A DNA stretch of 7,811 nucleotides from Fimbriimonadales bacterium (GCA_026416065.1 JAOAFW010000147.1:1-7811); one strand, 5' to 3'; shown: positions 1 to 6,108, numbered from the stretch's first letter. A program made the numbers and translations. The notes: generated by a model from the sequence alone, not told the origin.

Positions 1-2
1 CC

Positions 3-467
3 GCCGCTATGCCCTCCGCATGGGAAGTCGGGATGCGTGTGCGCATCCGCAGCCTCGGACAAACAGGCACCCTCGCCGAACTACCCGACGGCAATCAGGC
101 GCAGGTTTATGTCGGTAAACTGCGCATCCCGGTAGCACTGAGCGATCTGGAGCCGCTGGACAAGCCCGCGCCGTCCAAGCCGGCTGTGCGTGTGAGTAAG
201 CCACGCCCTGCGCAACCCGTACCGCTCGAGTTAGACCTGCACGGCTTGCGCGTAGAAGAAGCACAGCCCCTGCTGGAAAAATATATCGACGACGCGCTGC
301 TCGCCGGGTACGACAGCGTGCGTATCCAGCACGGCAAAGGCACGGGTGCGCTGCGCACAATGGTCTGGAGCTACCTCAAAACCCACCCCCACGTGCGCTC
401 GTTCCACCACGCATCCAGCACCGAAGGGGGGGAGGGCGTGACAGTCGTGAACTTCAAGAAGCGATAG
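3..467 (+). CDS. mutS2: MutS2 endonuclease, C-terminal part (KOW-like + Smr domain), 5' truncated by window
   Basis: The reading frame is open to the window edge (first full codon at 3), so the ATG at 9 is internal and only about 155 C-terminal residues of a roughly 780-residue protein are present. Numbering from that ATG, residues 4-50 look like the KOW/SH3-like barrel that precedes Smr in MutS2 (AWEVGMRVRI, then a beta-rich stretch). A proline-rich linker spans about 51-72. An Smr nuclease domain follows, with LDLHG (75-79), HGKGTG (108-113) and GGEGVTVV (140-147). MutS2 acts in the cytoplasm; family members suppress recombination or resolve stalled and collided ribosomes, with Smr as the nuclease module. 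The ATPase and clamp domains should lie upstream of the window. A stand-alone Smr protein is the alternative, but the KOW-like segment and the open frame favour MutS2. A run of seven Gs (426-432) lies within the GGEG codons. Confidence 0.88.
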   Translation, partial: AAMPSAWEVGMRVRIRSLGQTGTLAELPDGNQAQVYVGKLRIPVALSDLEPLDKPAPSKPAVRVSKPRPAQPVPLELDLHGLRVEEAQPLLEKYIDDALLAGYDSVRIQHGKGTGALRTMVWSYLKTHPHVRSFHHASSTEGGEGVTVVNFKKR

Positions 468-495
468 ACTCATTTTCTTAGACTCCTCAATCAGG

Positions 496-533
496 TATCA
501 TGCTCAGGAAGATACTCTACTGAGAGGTAAGCT
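496..533 (+). promoter_or_regulatory. Possible promoter and Shine-Dalgarno for the FtsX-like permease gene
   Basis: TATCAT at 496-501 is a plausible -10, giving a leader of about 26 nt. No convincing -35 is seen. GAGAGG at 522-527 lies 6 nt before the ATG and is a good ribosome binding site, unlike asnS and the SDR gene, which have none. A second TANNNT (TACTCT, 513-518) would give a leader of only about 9 nt. The CTCAG/CTGAG pair (503-507 with 520-524) could fold against the edge of the binding site, but the stem is short. Confidence 0.35.
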
Positions 534-1676
534 ATGCCCCGTCGACATCCGCTCTCGCCGATTCTATTTCTGGTACGTAATCCAGGGCGCAGTTTGCCCC
601 TGACGCTGGTGCTGGCGCTGGCAGTGTTGACCATCGCCAGCGTGGTTGCGCTGCTGAACTCGATTGACCGCACAATCCTCAAAATCTACGATTACAACCG
701 CTATTTCGCGGCGATTACCCCACGCGGCTCCAACAAACTCAAGTCGGAGCTGGTGGAGCGTATCCAGAGTGCGCCCTCCTACGGCACTTCCTACGAGACG
801 GTGGTCTGTTTCATGAATGCGGAGACCATCGTGGGCAAGATGCCGTTCGTGATTTTCGGGCTGGAGCAGGAGCAGATGGCGTCGCTTGCGACGCGGTGTC
901 AGCTCACCCTCAGCGAAGGGCGCTACCCCAAGCCCGGCGAGGCGGGCGTCGCGCTCTCGGAGCCGCTGATGCGCAACAAGAAGCTCAAACTGGGTGATGT
1001 GGTGCTATCGCCGTTCATTCCCGACCAGTACGCGCCTGTGCCCGTGCGCGTGGTGGGCGTGCTGAAGGGCGACACTTGGCTGGCGATTGGCTCGTTCGAG
1101 TTCATCCGAGACAACTTCTTCCCCCCGACGCGCAACCTGTTGATTTTCGCGGCAGAACCGCGCTATCAGCCCCGGCTCGATGCATGGATTCGAGAGAACC
1201 TCAAGGGCGAACAGGCGCGTGTATGGACCTACGCCGAGCTGCAGGAGGAAACTCATCGCGCTTTCAAGAACCTCTACTTCATCACGGGCATCGTGGTCGT
1301 TGTGGTTGCAGTGATGCTCGCGACGATGACGGGGCTTCTGGCGAACATCTACTTCCAACAGCGACTGGTAGAGTTCGGTTTGCTGCAGGCGATTGGCTTC
1401 ACGCGGCGCGGACTGCTGATGCGCGTTTCGCTGGAGACGATTACCGTCGTCGCTTTGGGCTGGGTGCTGGGCGTGCTGAGTGCGATGGGTGTGCTGCTCT
1501 GGGCGAAGGTGCGCATTATGGAGCCGCGCGGACTGTATATCGAACCATTTGACCCGATTGCTTACCAGTACACCCTGCCCGTACCGCTGATGGTGCTGGC
1601 GTTCGCGCTGTTTACCATTGGCTGGCGACTGCGTACCTTTGACCCCGTAGCGATTGTGGAGCGACGGATTGTATAA
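534..1676 (+). CDS. FtsX/MacB-type ABC transporter permease, no ATPase partner in window
   Basis: This 380-residue inner-membrane protein has the MacB/LolC layout. Transmembrane helix 1 (about 21-42) is followed by a large extracytoplasmic region (about 45-245), then three helices (about 248-272, 297-323 and 350-365). The C-terminal FtsX domain shows the usual EFGLLQAIGFTRRGLL coupling-helix motif (280-295) and ends in FDPVAIVERR (369-378), typical of the family tail. Such permeases pair with a cytoplasmic ATPase and act mechanically on lipoproteins, peptides or envelope enzymes rather than as simple channels. The start at 534 is supported by GAGAGG 6 nt upstream. The gene sits 66 nt after mutS2 and 50 nt before asnS. 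No ATP-binding subunit is seen, so the partner is either encoded elsewhere or upstream of mutS2. The substrate cannot be told from sequence. Confidence 0.85.
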   Translation: MPRRHPLSPILFLVRNPGRSLPLTLVLALAVLTIASVVALLNSIDRTILKIYDYNRYFAAITPRGSNKLKSELVERIQSAPSYGTSYETVVCFMNAETIVGKMPFVIFGLEQEQMASLATRCQLTLSEGRYPKPGEAGVALSEPLMRNKKLKLGDVVLSPFIPDQYAPVPVRVVGVLKGDTWLAIGSFEFIRDNFFPPTRNLLIFAAEPRYQPRLDAWIRENLKGEQARVWTYAELQEETHRAFKNLYFITGIVVVVVAVMLATMTGLLANIYFQQRLVEFGLLQAIGFTRRGLLMRVSLETITVVALGWVLGVLSAMGVLLWAKVRIMEPRGLYIEPFDPIAYQYTLPVPLMVLAFALFTIGWRLRTFDPVAIVERRIV

Positions 1677-1712
1677 TCGCTCGGACAGGAATATCCAATC
1701 CACGCGCTCAGG

Positions 1713-1718
1713 TAAAAT
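1713..1718 (+). promoter_or_regulatory. Candidate -10 box for asnS, leaderless type
   Basis: TAAAAT ends 8 nt before the asnS ATG. With normal -10 geometry, transcription would start about 2 nt upstream of the start codon. No purine-rich Shine-Dalgarno lies between box and ATG (ACCCCTGT), and no -35 is evident. A competing perfect TATAAT (1672-1677) overlaps the permease stop codon and would give a leader of about 43 nt, also without a Shine-Dalgarno. Confidence 0.5.
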
Positions 1719-1726
1719 ACCCCTGT

Positions 1727-3118
1727 ATGGAACCGAAACTGGTCTCCGTGAAGCGGGCGTATGAGCAGCCGGTAGGGAGTGTATTGAAGGTGCGCGGCTG
1801 GGTGCGCTCCCGGCGCGACTCGAAAGGGGTTTCGTTCATCGAGCTCAACGACGGCTCACGCTTCAAGAGCCTGCAAATCGTGGCTGAAGCGGGCGTCGTG
1901 CCCGAAGAGACACTTCATCAGGTCACCACAGGCGCGTGTGTTGAGGTGGTGGGCGTGCTGACCGAGTCGCCCGCGCCCAAACAGCCCGTGGAGTTGAAAC
2001 TCCAGTCGCTCCACATCTACGGCGCCGCCGACCCCGAAACCTACCCCATGCAGAAGAAGGGGCATTCGTTTGAGTACCTGCGTGAGATTGCCCACCTGCG
2101 CGTGCGGGGCAACACCTTCGGGGCGGTCTTTCGCGTGCGCAACGCGCTCGCCTACGCCATCCACCAGTTCTTTCAGGAACGCGACTTTCTCTACGTGCAT
2201 ACGCCTATCATCACCGGGTCTGACTGCGAGGGCGCAGGCGCGATGTTCCGCGTGACCACGCTCGATATGGAAAACCTGCCCCGCACCACCGACGGCAGAA
2301 TCGACTTCTCACAGGATTTCTTCGAGAAACCCGCTTATCTTACGGTCAGCGGACAACTGGAGGCGGAAATTTTCGCGCTGGCGTTCGGCAAGGTGTACAC
2401 TTTCGGTCCTACCTTCCGCGCGGAGAACAGCAACACCCCACGCCACCTCGCCGAGTTCTGGATGATCGAGCCCGAGATGGCGTTCTACGAGCTGGAAGAC
2501 AACGCTGATCTCGCCGAAGAGTTCCTGAAGTATATTATCCAGTATGTGCTGAATCATTGTGAAGAAGACCTGGAATTCTTCCATCAGCGCATCGATAGCG
2601 CCGTGCTGGAGACGCTACAGCATGTCGCCGACTCGCCGTTTGAACGCATTACCTACACCGAGGCGATTCGGATTCTACAGGGCGCATCGCGCGACTGGGA
2701 GTTCCCGCCTGTATGGGGCAACGACCTGCAGACCGAACACGAACGCTACCTGACGGAAGAGCATTTCAAGAAGCCCGTTATCGTAACGGATTACCCCCGT
2801 GAGATTAAGGCGTTCTATATGCGCCTGAACGACGATGGGCGCACAGTGCGGGCGATGGATGTGCTGGTGCCGCGCGTGGGCGAGATTATCGGTGGCAGCC
2901 AGCGCGAGGAGCGCTACGATGTGCTGCTGCAGCGCATTCGTGAAACAGGGCTTCGTGAAGAGGACTACTGGTGGTATCTCGATTTGCGTCGCTACGGCAG
3001 CGCGCCGCACTCAGGCTTCGGGCTGGGCTTTGAGCGCATGATGATGTACATTACGGGCATGAAGAACATTCGGGATGTTATCCCGTTCCCGCGCACGCCC
3101 GGAAACGCGGAGTTTTAA
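1727..3118 (+). CDS. asnS: Asparaginyl-tRNA synthetase (class II, AsnRS)
   Basis: This 463-residue enzyme, a full length for the family, charges tRNA(Asn) with asparagine in an ATP-dependent reaction in the cytoplasm. The N-terminal OB-fold anticodon-binding domain covers about 17-100 (VRGWVRSRRDSKGVSFIELN). The class II catalytic core starts near 130. The AsnRS-type segment SDCEGAGAMFRVTT (165-178) contains the family's characteristic CEGAG. Motif 2 is FRAENSNTPRHLAEFWMIEP (230-249). Motif 3 is GFGLGFERMMMYITG (430-444), with the ATP-binding arginine at 437, followed by RDVIPFPRTPG. CEGAG and the motif 2 sequence separate it from AspRS and LysRS. The ATG at 1727 fits the usual N-terminus and has no Shine-Dalgarno, consistent with a leaderless mRNA. 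Having AsnRS, the cell can charge tRNA(Asn) directly; whether it also uses the GatCAB route cannot be seen here. Confidence 0.97.
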   Translation: MEPKLVSVKRAYEQPVGSVLKVRGWVRSRRDSKGVSFIELNDGSRFKSLQIVAEAGVVPEETLHQVTTGACVEVVGVLTESPAPKQPVELKLQSLHIYGAADPETYPMQKKGHSFEYLREIAHLRVRGNTFGAVFRVRNALAYAIHQFFQERDFLYVHTPIITGSDCEGAGAMFRVTTLDMENLPRTTDGRIDFSQDFFEKPAYLTVSGQLEAEIFALAFGKVYTFGPTFRAENSNTPRHLAEFWMIEPEMAFYELEDNADLAEEFLKYIIQYVLNHCEEDLEFFHQRIDSAVLETLQHVADSPFERITYTEAIRILQGASRDWEFPPVWGNDLQTEHERYLTEEHFKKPVIVTDYPREIKAFYMRLNDDGRTVRAMDVLVPRVGEIIGGSQREERYDVLLQRIRETGLREEDYWWYLDLRRYGSAPHSGFGLGFERMMMYITGMKNIRDVIPFPRTPGNAEF

Positions 3119-3130
3119 CGGGCGTCTAAC

Positions 3131-3198
3131 CCTGTGGCTTGGGCGTCGCGCTCAAGCAAGGGCATGGCTTGCACGGGTGGGACACCCGTGCCACAAGT
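3131..3198 (+). repeat. REP-like intergenic repeat with two tandem hairpins
   Basis: Two compact hairpins fill the gap between asnS and the lipoprotein gene. Hairpin 1 (3137-3157) pairs GCTTGGGCG with CGCTCAAGC over a TCG loop: nine pairs, one of them G-U. Hairpin 2 (3171-3191) pairs GCACGGGTG with CACCCGTGC over a GGA loop: nine perfect pairs. The second unit translates as TGGTPVP on this strand and GTGVPPV on the other, a signature I recall from dispersed intergenic repeats in Planctomycetes, Armatimonadota and relatives (from memory, unsearched). There is no T-tract, so it is not a classical terminator, though it could slow polymerase or protect the asnS mRNA 3' end. Only one copy lies in the window, so repetition is inferred. 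Confidence 0.6.
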
Positions 3199-3205
3199 GA
3201 GGATT

Positions 3206-3793
3206 ATGAAACGGAAAACTGGCGTCGCAGTCATCGGCTTAGTTGCGCTCTTCGCGCTGAGCTTGCTGGCGTGTTCCGGCGGGGGCGGCGGTGGAACCTC
3301 GACCTTCTCGCTTGCTGTAACGGGCACGCCCTCAAGCGCGCGAGTCTACCTGAACGGGCAACTGGTGGAGAACCCTCAGCGCATCACCCTGCCGCCCGGC
3401 ACCCACACGATTCGTGTGGAGACGACCCTGAGCAACGGGCAGGTGGTTGCGCAACAGTTTACGATCGTCGCAGGCGCGGTGGGGTCTATCCAGTACGACC
3501 TGAGCCGTTACCAGATTGAGACGAATCCGGCAACGATTGAGGTCTGGGCAGGTGAGGCGATTACCGTCGCGGCGAGCCTGCGCGATGTGCATACGAACGC
3601 TATCGTGAGCGCGGATTTCATCTGGTCTGTGCGCGACACGACGAAAGCGACGGTGCAAAAACTCACCAGCAACTCGGCGCGCCTCACGGGCGTCAGCCGG
3701 GGCGCGACGCGGCTCGTGATTACCGACGCGCGAACGGGGGTAACTTTCGAGGTGCCTGTCTCGGTGCTGGACTTTCCACCGCCTCCCAATTAG
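3206..3793 (+). CDS. Putative lipoprotein with PEGA-like and bacterial Ig-like (Big2-type) domains
   Basis: This 195-residue protein starts MKRKTGVAVIGLVALFALSL and has a lipobox LLAC with the acylated cysteine at 23, so it should be membrane-anchored outside the cytoplasm. A six-glycine linker (25-30) follows. Residues about 34-100 resemble a PEGA domain (TPSSARVYLNGQ, then LPPGTHTIRV). Residues about 102-190 resemble a Big2-type Ig-like domain (NPATIEVWAGEAITVAASL, then ARLTGVSRGATRLVITD). Both modules are beta-rich and usually serve adhesion or envelope scaffolding; no catalytic residues are visible. I chose the ATG at 3206 because the signal peptide begins there and GAGG (3199-3202) lies just upstream, although the 3-nt spacing is short. 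Longer versions starting near 3134 merely translate the upstream hairpin repeat. No separate promoter is obvious, so readthrough from asnS is possible. Confidence 0.75.
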   Translation: MKRKTGVAVIGLVALFALSLLACSGGGGGGTSTFSLAVTGTPSSARVYLNGQLVENPQRITLPPGTHTIRVETTLSNGQVVAQQFTIVAGAVGSIQYDLSRYQIETNPATIEVWAGEAITVAASLRDVHTNAIVSADFIWSVRDTTKATVQKLTSNSARLTGVSRGATRLVITDARTGVTFEVPVSVLDFPPPPN

Positions 3794-3845
3794 GGTGGAC
3801 CTGCCCTCAGTGGTCTAATGCCCTGACCGGTGGGGTTCCAGTTCG

Positions 3846-4673
3846 TTATTCCCGAACCGTTGAGCGCACTCTGAGTCCATCGTTCATCTTGCCCGAGCGG
3901 TAGCCTTCCAAATCCAGCGCGACATACAGGTAGCCCAGCGATTTCATATGTGCCACGATGTCTGGAGCGTGTTGCAGAACGCGCTCAAAGTCGTGCGATT
4001 CCACCTCGATTCGGAGTATCGTGTCGTGGTGGCGCACACGCACCTGACGGAATCCCAGCTGACGCAGGTAGCGTTCTGCCCGATCCACTTTCTGGAGCAG
4101 TTCGCGCGTAATGACCGTGCCATACGGAAAGCGACTGGAGAGGCACGCAAACGACGGTTTATCCCAGATGGGGAGTTCCAAGTGTTTCGCCAGCGCGCGA
4201 ATATCTGCCTTTGTGAAGCCTGCTTCCAGCAGGGGGGCGCGCACGCCCTGTTCCTGCGCTGCACGCATCCCCGGGCGATAGTCGCCCGTATCGTCAGCGT
4301 GCGAACCGTCGGCAATCCACGCAATGTCCTCTTCGTCGGCGACGCGGCGTAGCACGCTGAACAGCTCGGTTTTGCAGTGGTAGCACCGATCGGGGCGGTT
4401 CACTTGAAACAGAGGGTTTTGAAGTTCATGGGTGGGCACGATGCGCACGCGCACGCCGATTTGTCGCGCCAGTTGCATCGCCTGCTCGATTTCGCCTTCG
4501 GGGAACGCTTCCGATTTGCCAATCACGGCGAGGCACCGTTCACCCAGCGTGTCGTGGGCGACTTTTACCAGCAGCGTGCTATCCACGCCGCCCGATAGCC
4601 CAACCACGACCGCGCCCATCGTGTGCAGGATCGCTTGCAACCGCTCGTACTTCGCCTGTAACTCGGGCGTCAT
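3846..4673 (-). CDS. larE: LarE-type ATP-dependent sacrificial sulfur transferase (PP-loop)
   Basis: This 275-residue protein has the length and motifs of LarE. The PP-loop SGGVDST (27-33) binds ATP, and DGSHADD (122-128) and RPG (133-135) follow. The motif WDKPSFACLSSRFPYG (170-185) holds Cys177, which by position matches the sacrificial Cys176 of Lactobacillus plantarum LarE. LarE adenylates the carboxylated-nicotinate intermediate made by LarB and transfers sulfur to it on the way to the nickel-pincer cofactor of lactate racemase and relatives; LarC then inserts nickel. Cys97 and Cys100 (RCYHCK) with Cys177 make a three-cysteine set that could ligate a [4Fe-4S] cluster, as reported for some LarE proteins, instead of sacrificing a cysteine. 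The start overlaps the stop of the upstream gene by 4 nt (ATGA), implying translational coupling. No larA, larB or larC is visible. Confidence 0.9.
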   Translation of the reverse strand: MTPELQAKYERLQAILHTMGAVVVGLSGGVDSTLLVKVAHDTLGERCLAVIGKSEAFPEGEIEQAMQLARQIGVRVRIVPTHELQNPLFQVNRPDRCYHCKTELFSVLRRVADEEDIAWIADGSHADDTGDYRPGMRAAQEQGVRAPLLEAGFTKADIRALAKHLELPIWDKPSFACLSSRFPYGTVITRELLQKVDRAERYLRQLGFRQVRVRHHDTILRIEVESHDFERVLQHAPDIVAHMKSLGYLYVALDLEGYRSGKMNDGLRVRSTVRE

Positions 4674-5173
4674 AGCGGAATCTCCCCCATCTGCGGCGCG
4701 TCGATTCGCACCAGTTGCCAGTCCTCATACGGGATAATCAACCACTTGCGCTGCGGGAACTTGCGGAACTCGAACTCCACCACGCCGAGGTCTTGCGAAG
4801 TGGTGCCGCCGGGCGCGTTGGAGTCGCGCCACGTTGCGCGCACCGTCGTGCGCACGAGGATGCGTCCGGCGAAGATTTCTATCTGGAGCTCGCCCAGTTC
4901 GGCGCGAGGAGCGTCGCTTTGCTTGAAAAACTGCGCAAGTTGGTAGCGCAGCTGTTGTTTATTCATCCCGCCCCAGTGAAAATCGTCGCTGATTAGATCC
5001 AGCATGCCCTCGATGTCCTCATTCTCGAACGCCTGTTTACCCTGGGCAAACATTTGCTGGATGCGCGTTCGGGGATCGACCTCTTTGGGGGTGCCCAGCA
5101 TCAGGAACACGCGCACCCCGATCAGCAGCGCGACGATCACACCCAGTCCAATCGCCAGTTTTGTGCGGTTCAT
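4670..5173 (-). CDS. Membrane-anchored NTF2-like (SnoaL/DUF4440-like) protein
   Basis: This is a protein of 167 residues. An N-terminal helix (about 5-27, LAIGLGVIVALLIGVRVFLML) behind a short basic head should anchor it in the inner membrane with the rest outside. It is not followed by a clear cleavage site. Residues about 36-160 look like an NTF2-like cone: a helical start (RIQQMFAQGKQAFENEDIEG), ISDDFHWGG, then strands and RKWLIIPYEDWQLVRID at the end. Such domains may bind small ligands, be catalytic, or simply mediate protein contacts; none of these can be assigned. The ATG at 5173 lies 2 nt after the ALDH-like stop; an ATG at 5182 overlapping that stop (ATGGTGA) would add three residues. 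Either way translation is coupled to the upstream gene, and its own stop overlaps the larE start. Confidence 0.65.
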   Translation of the reverse strand: MNRTKLAIGLGVIVALLIGVRVFLMLGTPKEVDPRTRIQQMFAQGKQAFENEDIEGMLDLISDDFHWGGMNKQQLRYQLAQFFKQSDAPRAELGELQIEIFAGRILVRTTVRATWRDSNAPGGTTSQDLGVVEFEFRKFPQRKWLIIPYEDWQLVRIDAPQMGEIPL

Positions 5174-5175
5174 GG

Positions 5176-6048
5176 TCACCATCCCAGCGGATGCCACACG
5201 GTTTTATACTCCAGAAATGGCTCGATCCATGTCAGCCCTTGCGCTCGTTCGCTCAGCCACTCCGCGCGCGTATAGGAGGGGCTGTGGTTGAGGCGTTTGA
5301 TGGTCTCGGCAGCAGATTGTTCGTTGAGCGCACGGTCGGCTTCCGCTACGCCGCACAGATTGAGAGCATCCACCTCGACGTGCTTCGCCAGATGGGGCAC
5401 TAACTCCTTGAACTGTCCGCTAAGCAGGTTCACCACGCCTGCGGGCAGGTCGGAAGTTGCCAGGACCTCGGCGAACGCCAGCCCGACGGACGGGACCGCC
5501 TCAGGCAGCAGGGCAACGGCGGTGTTCCCGCTCACGATGACGGGCGCAAGCAGGCTTGTGAGCGAGGCAAGCGGAGCGGGTTCGGGGCAGACGATGCCGA
5601 CTACCCCTGTGGGTTCTGGCGTTGTGAAGTTATGCATCGGCATCGCCACGGGGTTGACCGACGAGAGCAGCGCGGCGTACTTATCGCTCCAGCCCGCGTA
5701 GTAGACCCAGCGGTCGATGCTCGTGTCGATTTCCGCGTCGGCGTCACGCTTGGGTATGCCCACGACGGCTTGCAGTTCGGTACGGATAGCTTCACGGCGC
5801 GTCTCCAGCATCTCGGCAATACGGTAGAGAATCTGCCCCCGATTATATGCTGTGCGTTTCGCCCAGTTAGGCTGCGCTTTGCGGGCAGCCTGCACCGCAT
5901 CGCGCAGGTCTTTCCGCGAGGCTTGGGGCACATTCGCCCAGAAATTGCCTTGTGCATCGTGGACTTCGTAGGCGCGTCCCGACTCGGAACGCACAAATTC
6001 GCCATTCACCCAGAGCTTGTAGGTCTTCAATACAGTTGTGCGGCTCAT
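5176..6048 (-). CDS. Short aldehyde dehydrogenase homologue, probable pseudoenzyme
   Basis: This 290-residue protein (full ALDH is about 480) keeps the ALDH N-terminal part: YKLWVNGEFVRSESGRAYEV (10-29) and the alpha-helical AVQAARKAQPNWAKRT (51-66). A partial NAD-binding half follows, with SGNTAVALLPEAVPS (173-187) and LPAGVVNLLSG (201-211). Features needed for catalysis are altered or absent. The WNFP-type motif carrying the oxyanion asparagine is CPEPAPL (154-160), the KPSE-type lysine is replaced by leucine (VALLPE), and the regions bearing the catalytic Glu and Cys are missing. The protein ends in its own tail, WIEPFLEYKTVWHPLGW. It may be a regulatory or structural partner of a full-length ALDH. 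I recall similar short ALDH-like proteins with a KTVWHP-like tail next to full-length ALDH genes in actinobacteria, which would make this a conserved form and not a broken gene. The start at 6048 removes 27 poorly supported residues that would run into the divergent promoter. Confidence 0.75.
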   Translation of the reverse strand: MSRTTVLKTYKLWVNGEFVRSESGRAYEVHDAQGNFWANVPQASRKDLRDAVQAARKAQPNWAKRTAYNRGQILYRIAEMLETRREAIRTELQAVVGIPKRDADAEIDTSIDRWVYYAGWSDKYAALLSSVNPVAMPMHNFTTPEPTGVVGIVCPEPAPLASLTSLLAPVIVSGNTAVALLPEAVPSVGLAFAEVLATSDLPAGVVNLLSGQFKELVPHLAKHVEVDALNLCGVAEADRALNEQSAAETIKRLNHSPSYTRAEWLSERAQGLTWIEPFLEYKTVWHPLGW

Positions 6049-6054
6049 CGAGAT

Positions 6055-6070
6055 AGGGACTTTCGTCCCT
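6055..6070 (-). promoter_or_regulatory. GNRA-tetraloop hairpin just upstream of the ALDH-like start codon
   Basis: On the - strand this reads AGGGACGAAAGTCCCT: a six-pair perfect stem with a GAAA tetraloop, ending 6 nt before the ATG at 6048. It takes the place where a ribosome binding site would lie, and its left arm carries the only AAGGGA-like purine run. If transcribed, it could modulate translation of the operon's first gene. A DNA-binding operator is the alternative for this perfect inverted repeat in a divergent promoter region. Confidence 0.4.
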
Positions 6071-6093
6071 TCAGGCGAATTTCCTGCTTGCGG

Positions 6094-6099
6094 TATACT
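6094..6099 (+). promoter_or_regulatory. Candidate -10 box for the SDR gene, leaderless type, in divergent promoter
   Basis: TATACT ends 9 nt before the SDR ATG, placing the expected transcription start about 3 nt upstream of the start codon. CCCTGCGCT between them contains no Shine-Dalgarno. The core GTATAC is palindromic, so the same bases read TATACC on the - strand and could serve as a weaker -10 for the ALDH-like operon with a leader of about 37 nt. No -35 is recognisable on either strand. Confidence 0.45.
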
Positions 6100-6108
6100 C
6101 CCTGCGCT

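Noticed and set aside
426..432. Run of seven Gs in mutS2 as a programmed frameshift or phase-variation site
   Set aside because: The frame downstream is needed for the conserved GVTVV end of the Smr domain, and the run is short and simply encodes EGGEG.
1005..1703. 232-residue - strand frame within the permease gene
   Set aside because: Composition is rich in His, Arg and Gln with no recognisable motif; it is a shadow of a well-supported membrane protein gene.
3134..3205. Extended lipoprotein N-terminus beginning in the intergenic repeat
   Set aside because: It translates the hairpin repeat, would place the signal peptide internally, and the ATG at 3206 gives a textbook lipoprotein start.
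3792..3828. Bidirectional terminator between the lipoprotein gene and larE
   Set aside because: Only short stems are present (AGGGT/GCCCT and GGTC/GACC), with no T-tract on either strand.
5632..6108. Long N-terminal extension of the SDR frame (159 residues upstream of 6109)
   Set aside because: It is antisense to the ALDH-like gene, has no SDR similarity, and the family N-terminus and a -10 box sit exactly at 6109.
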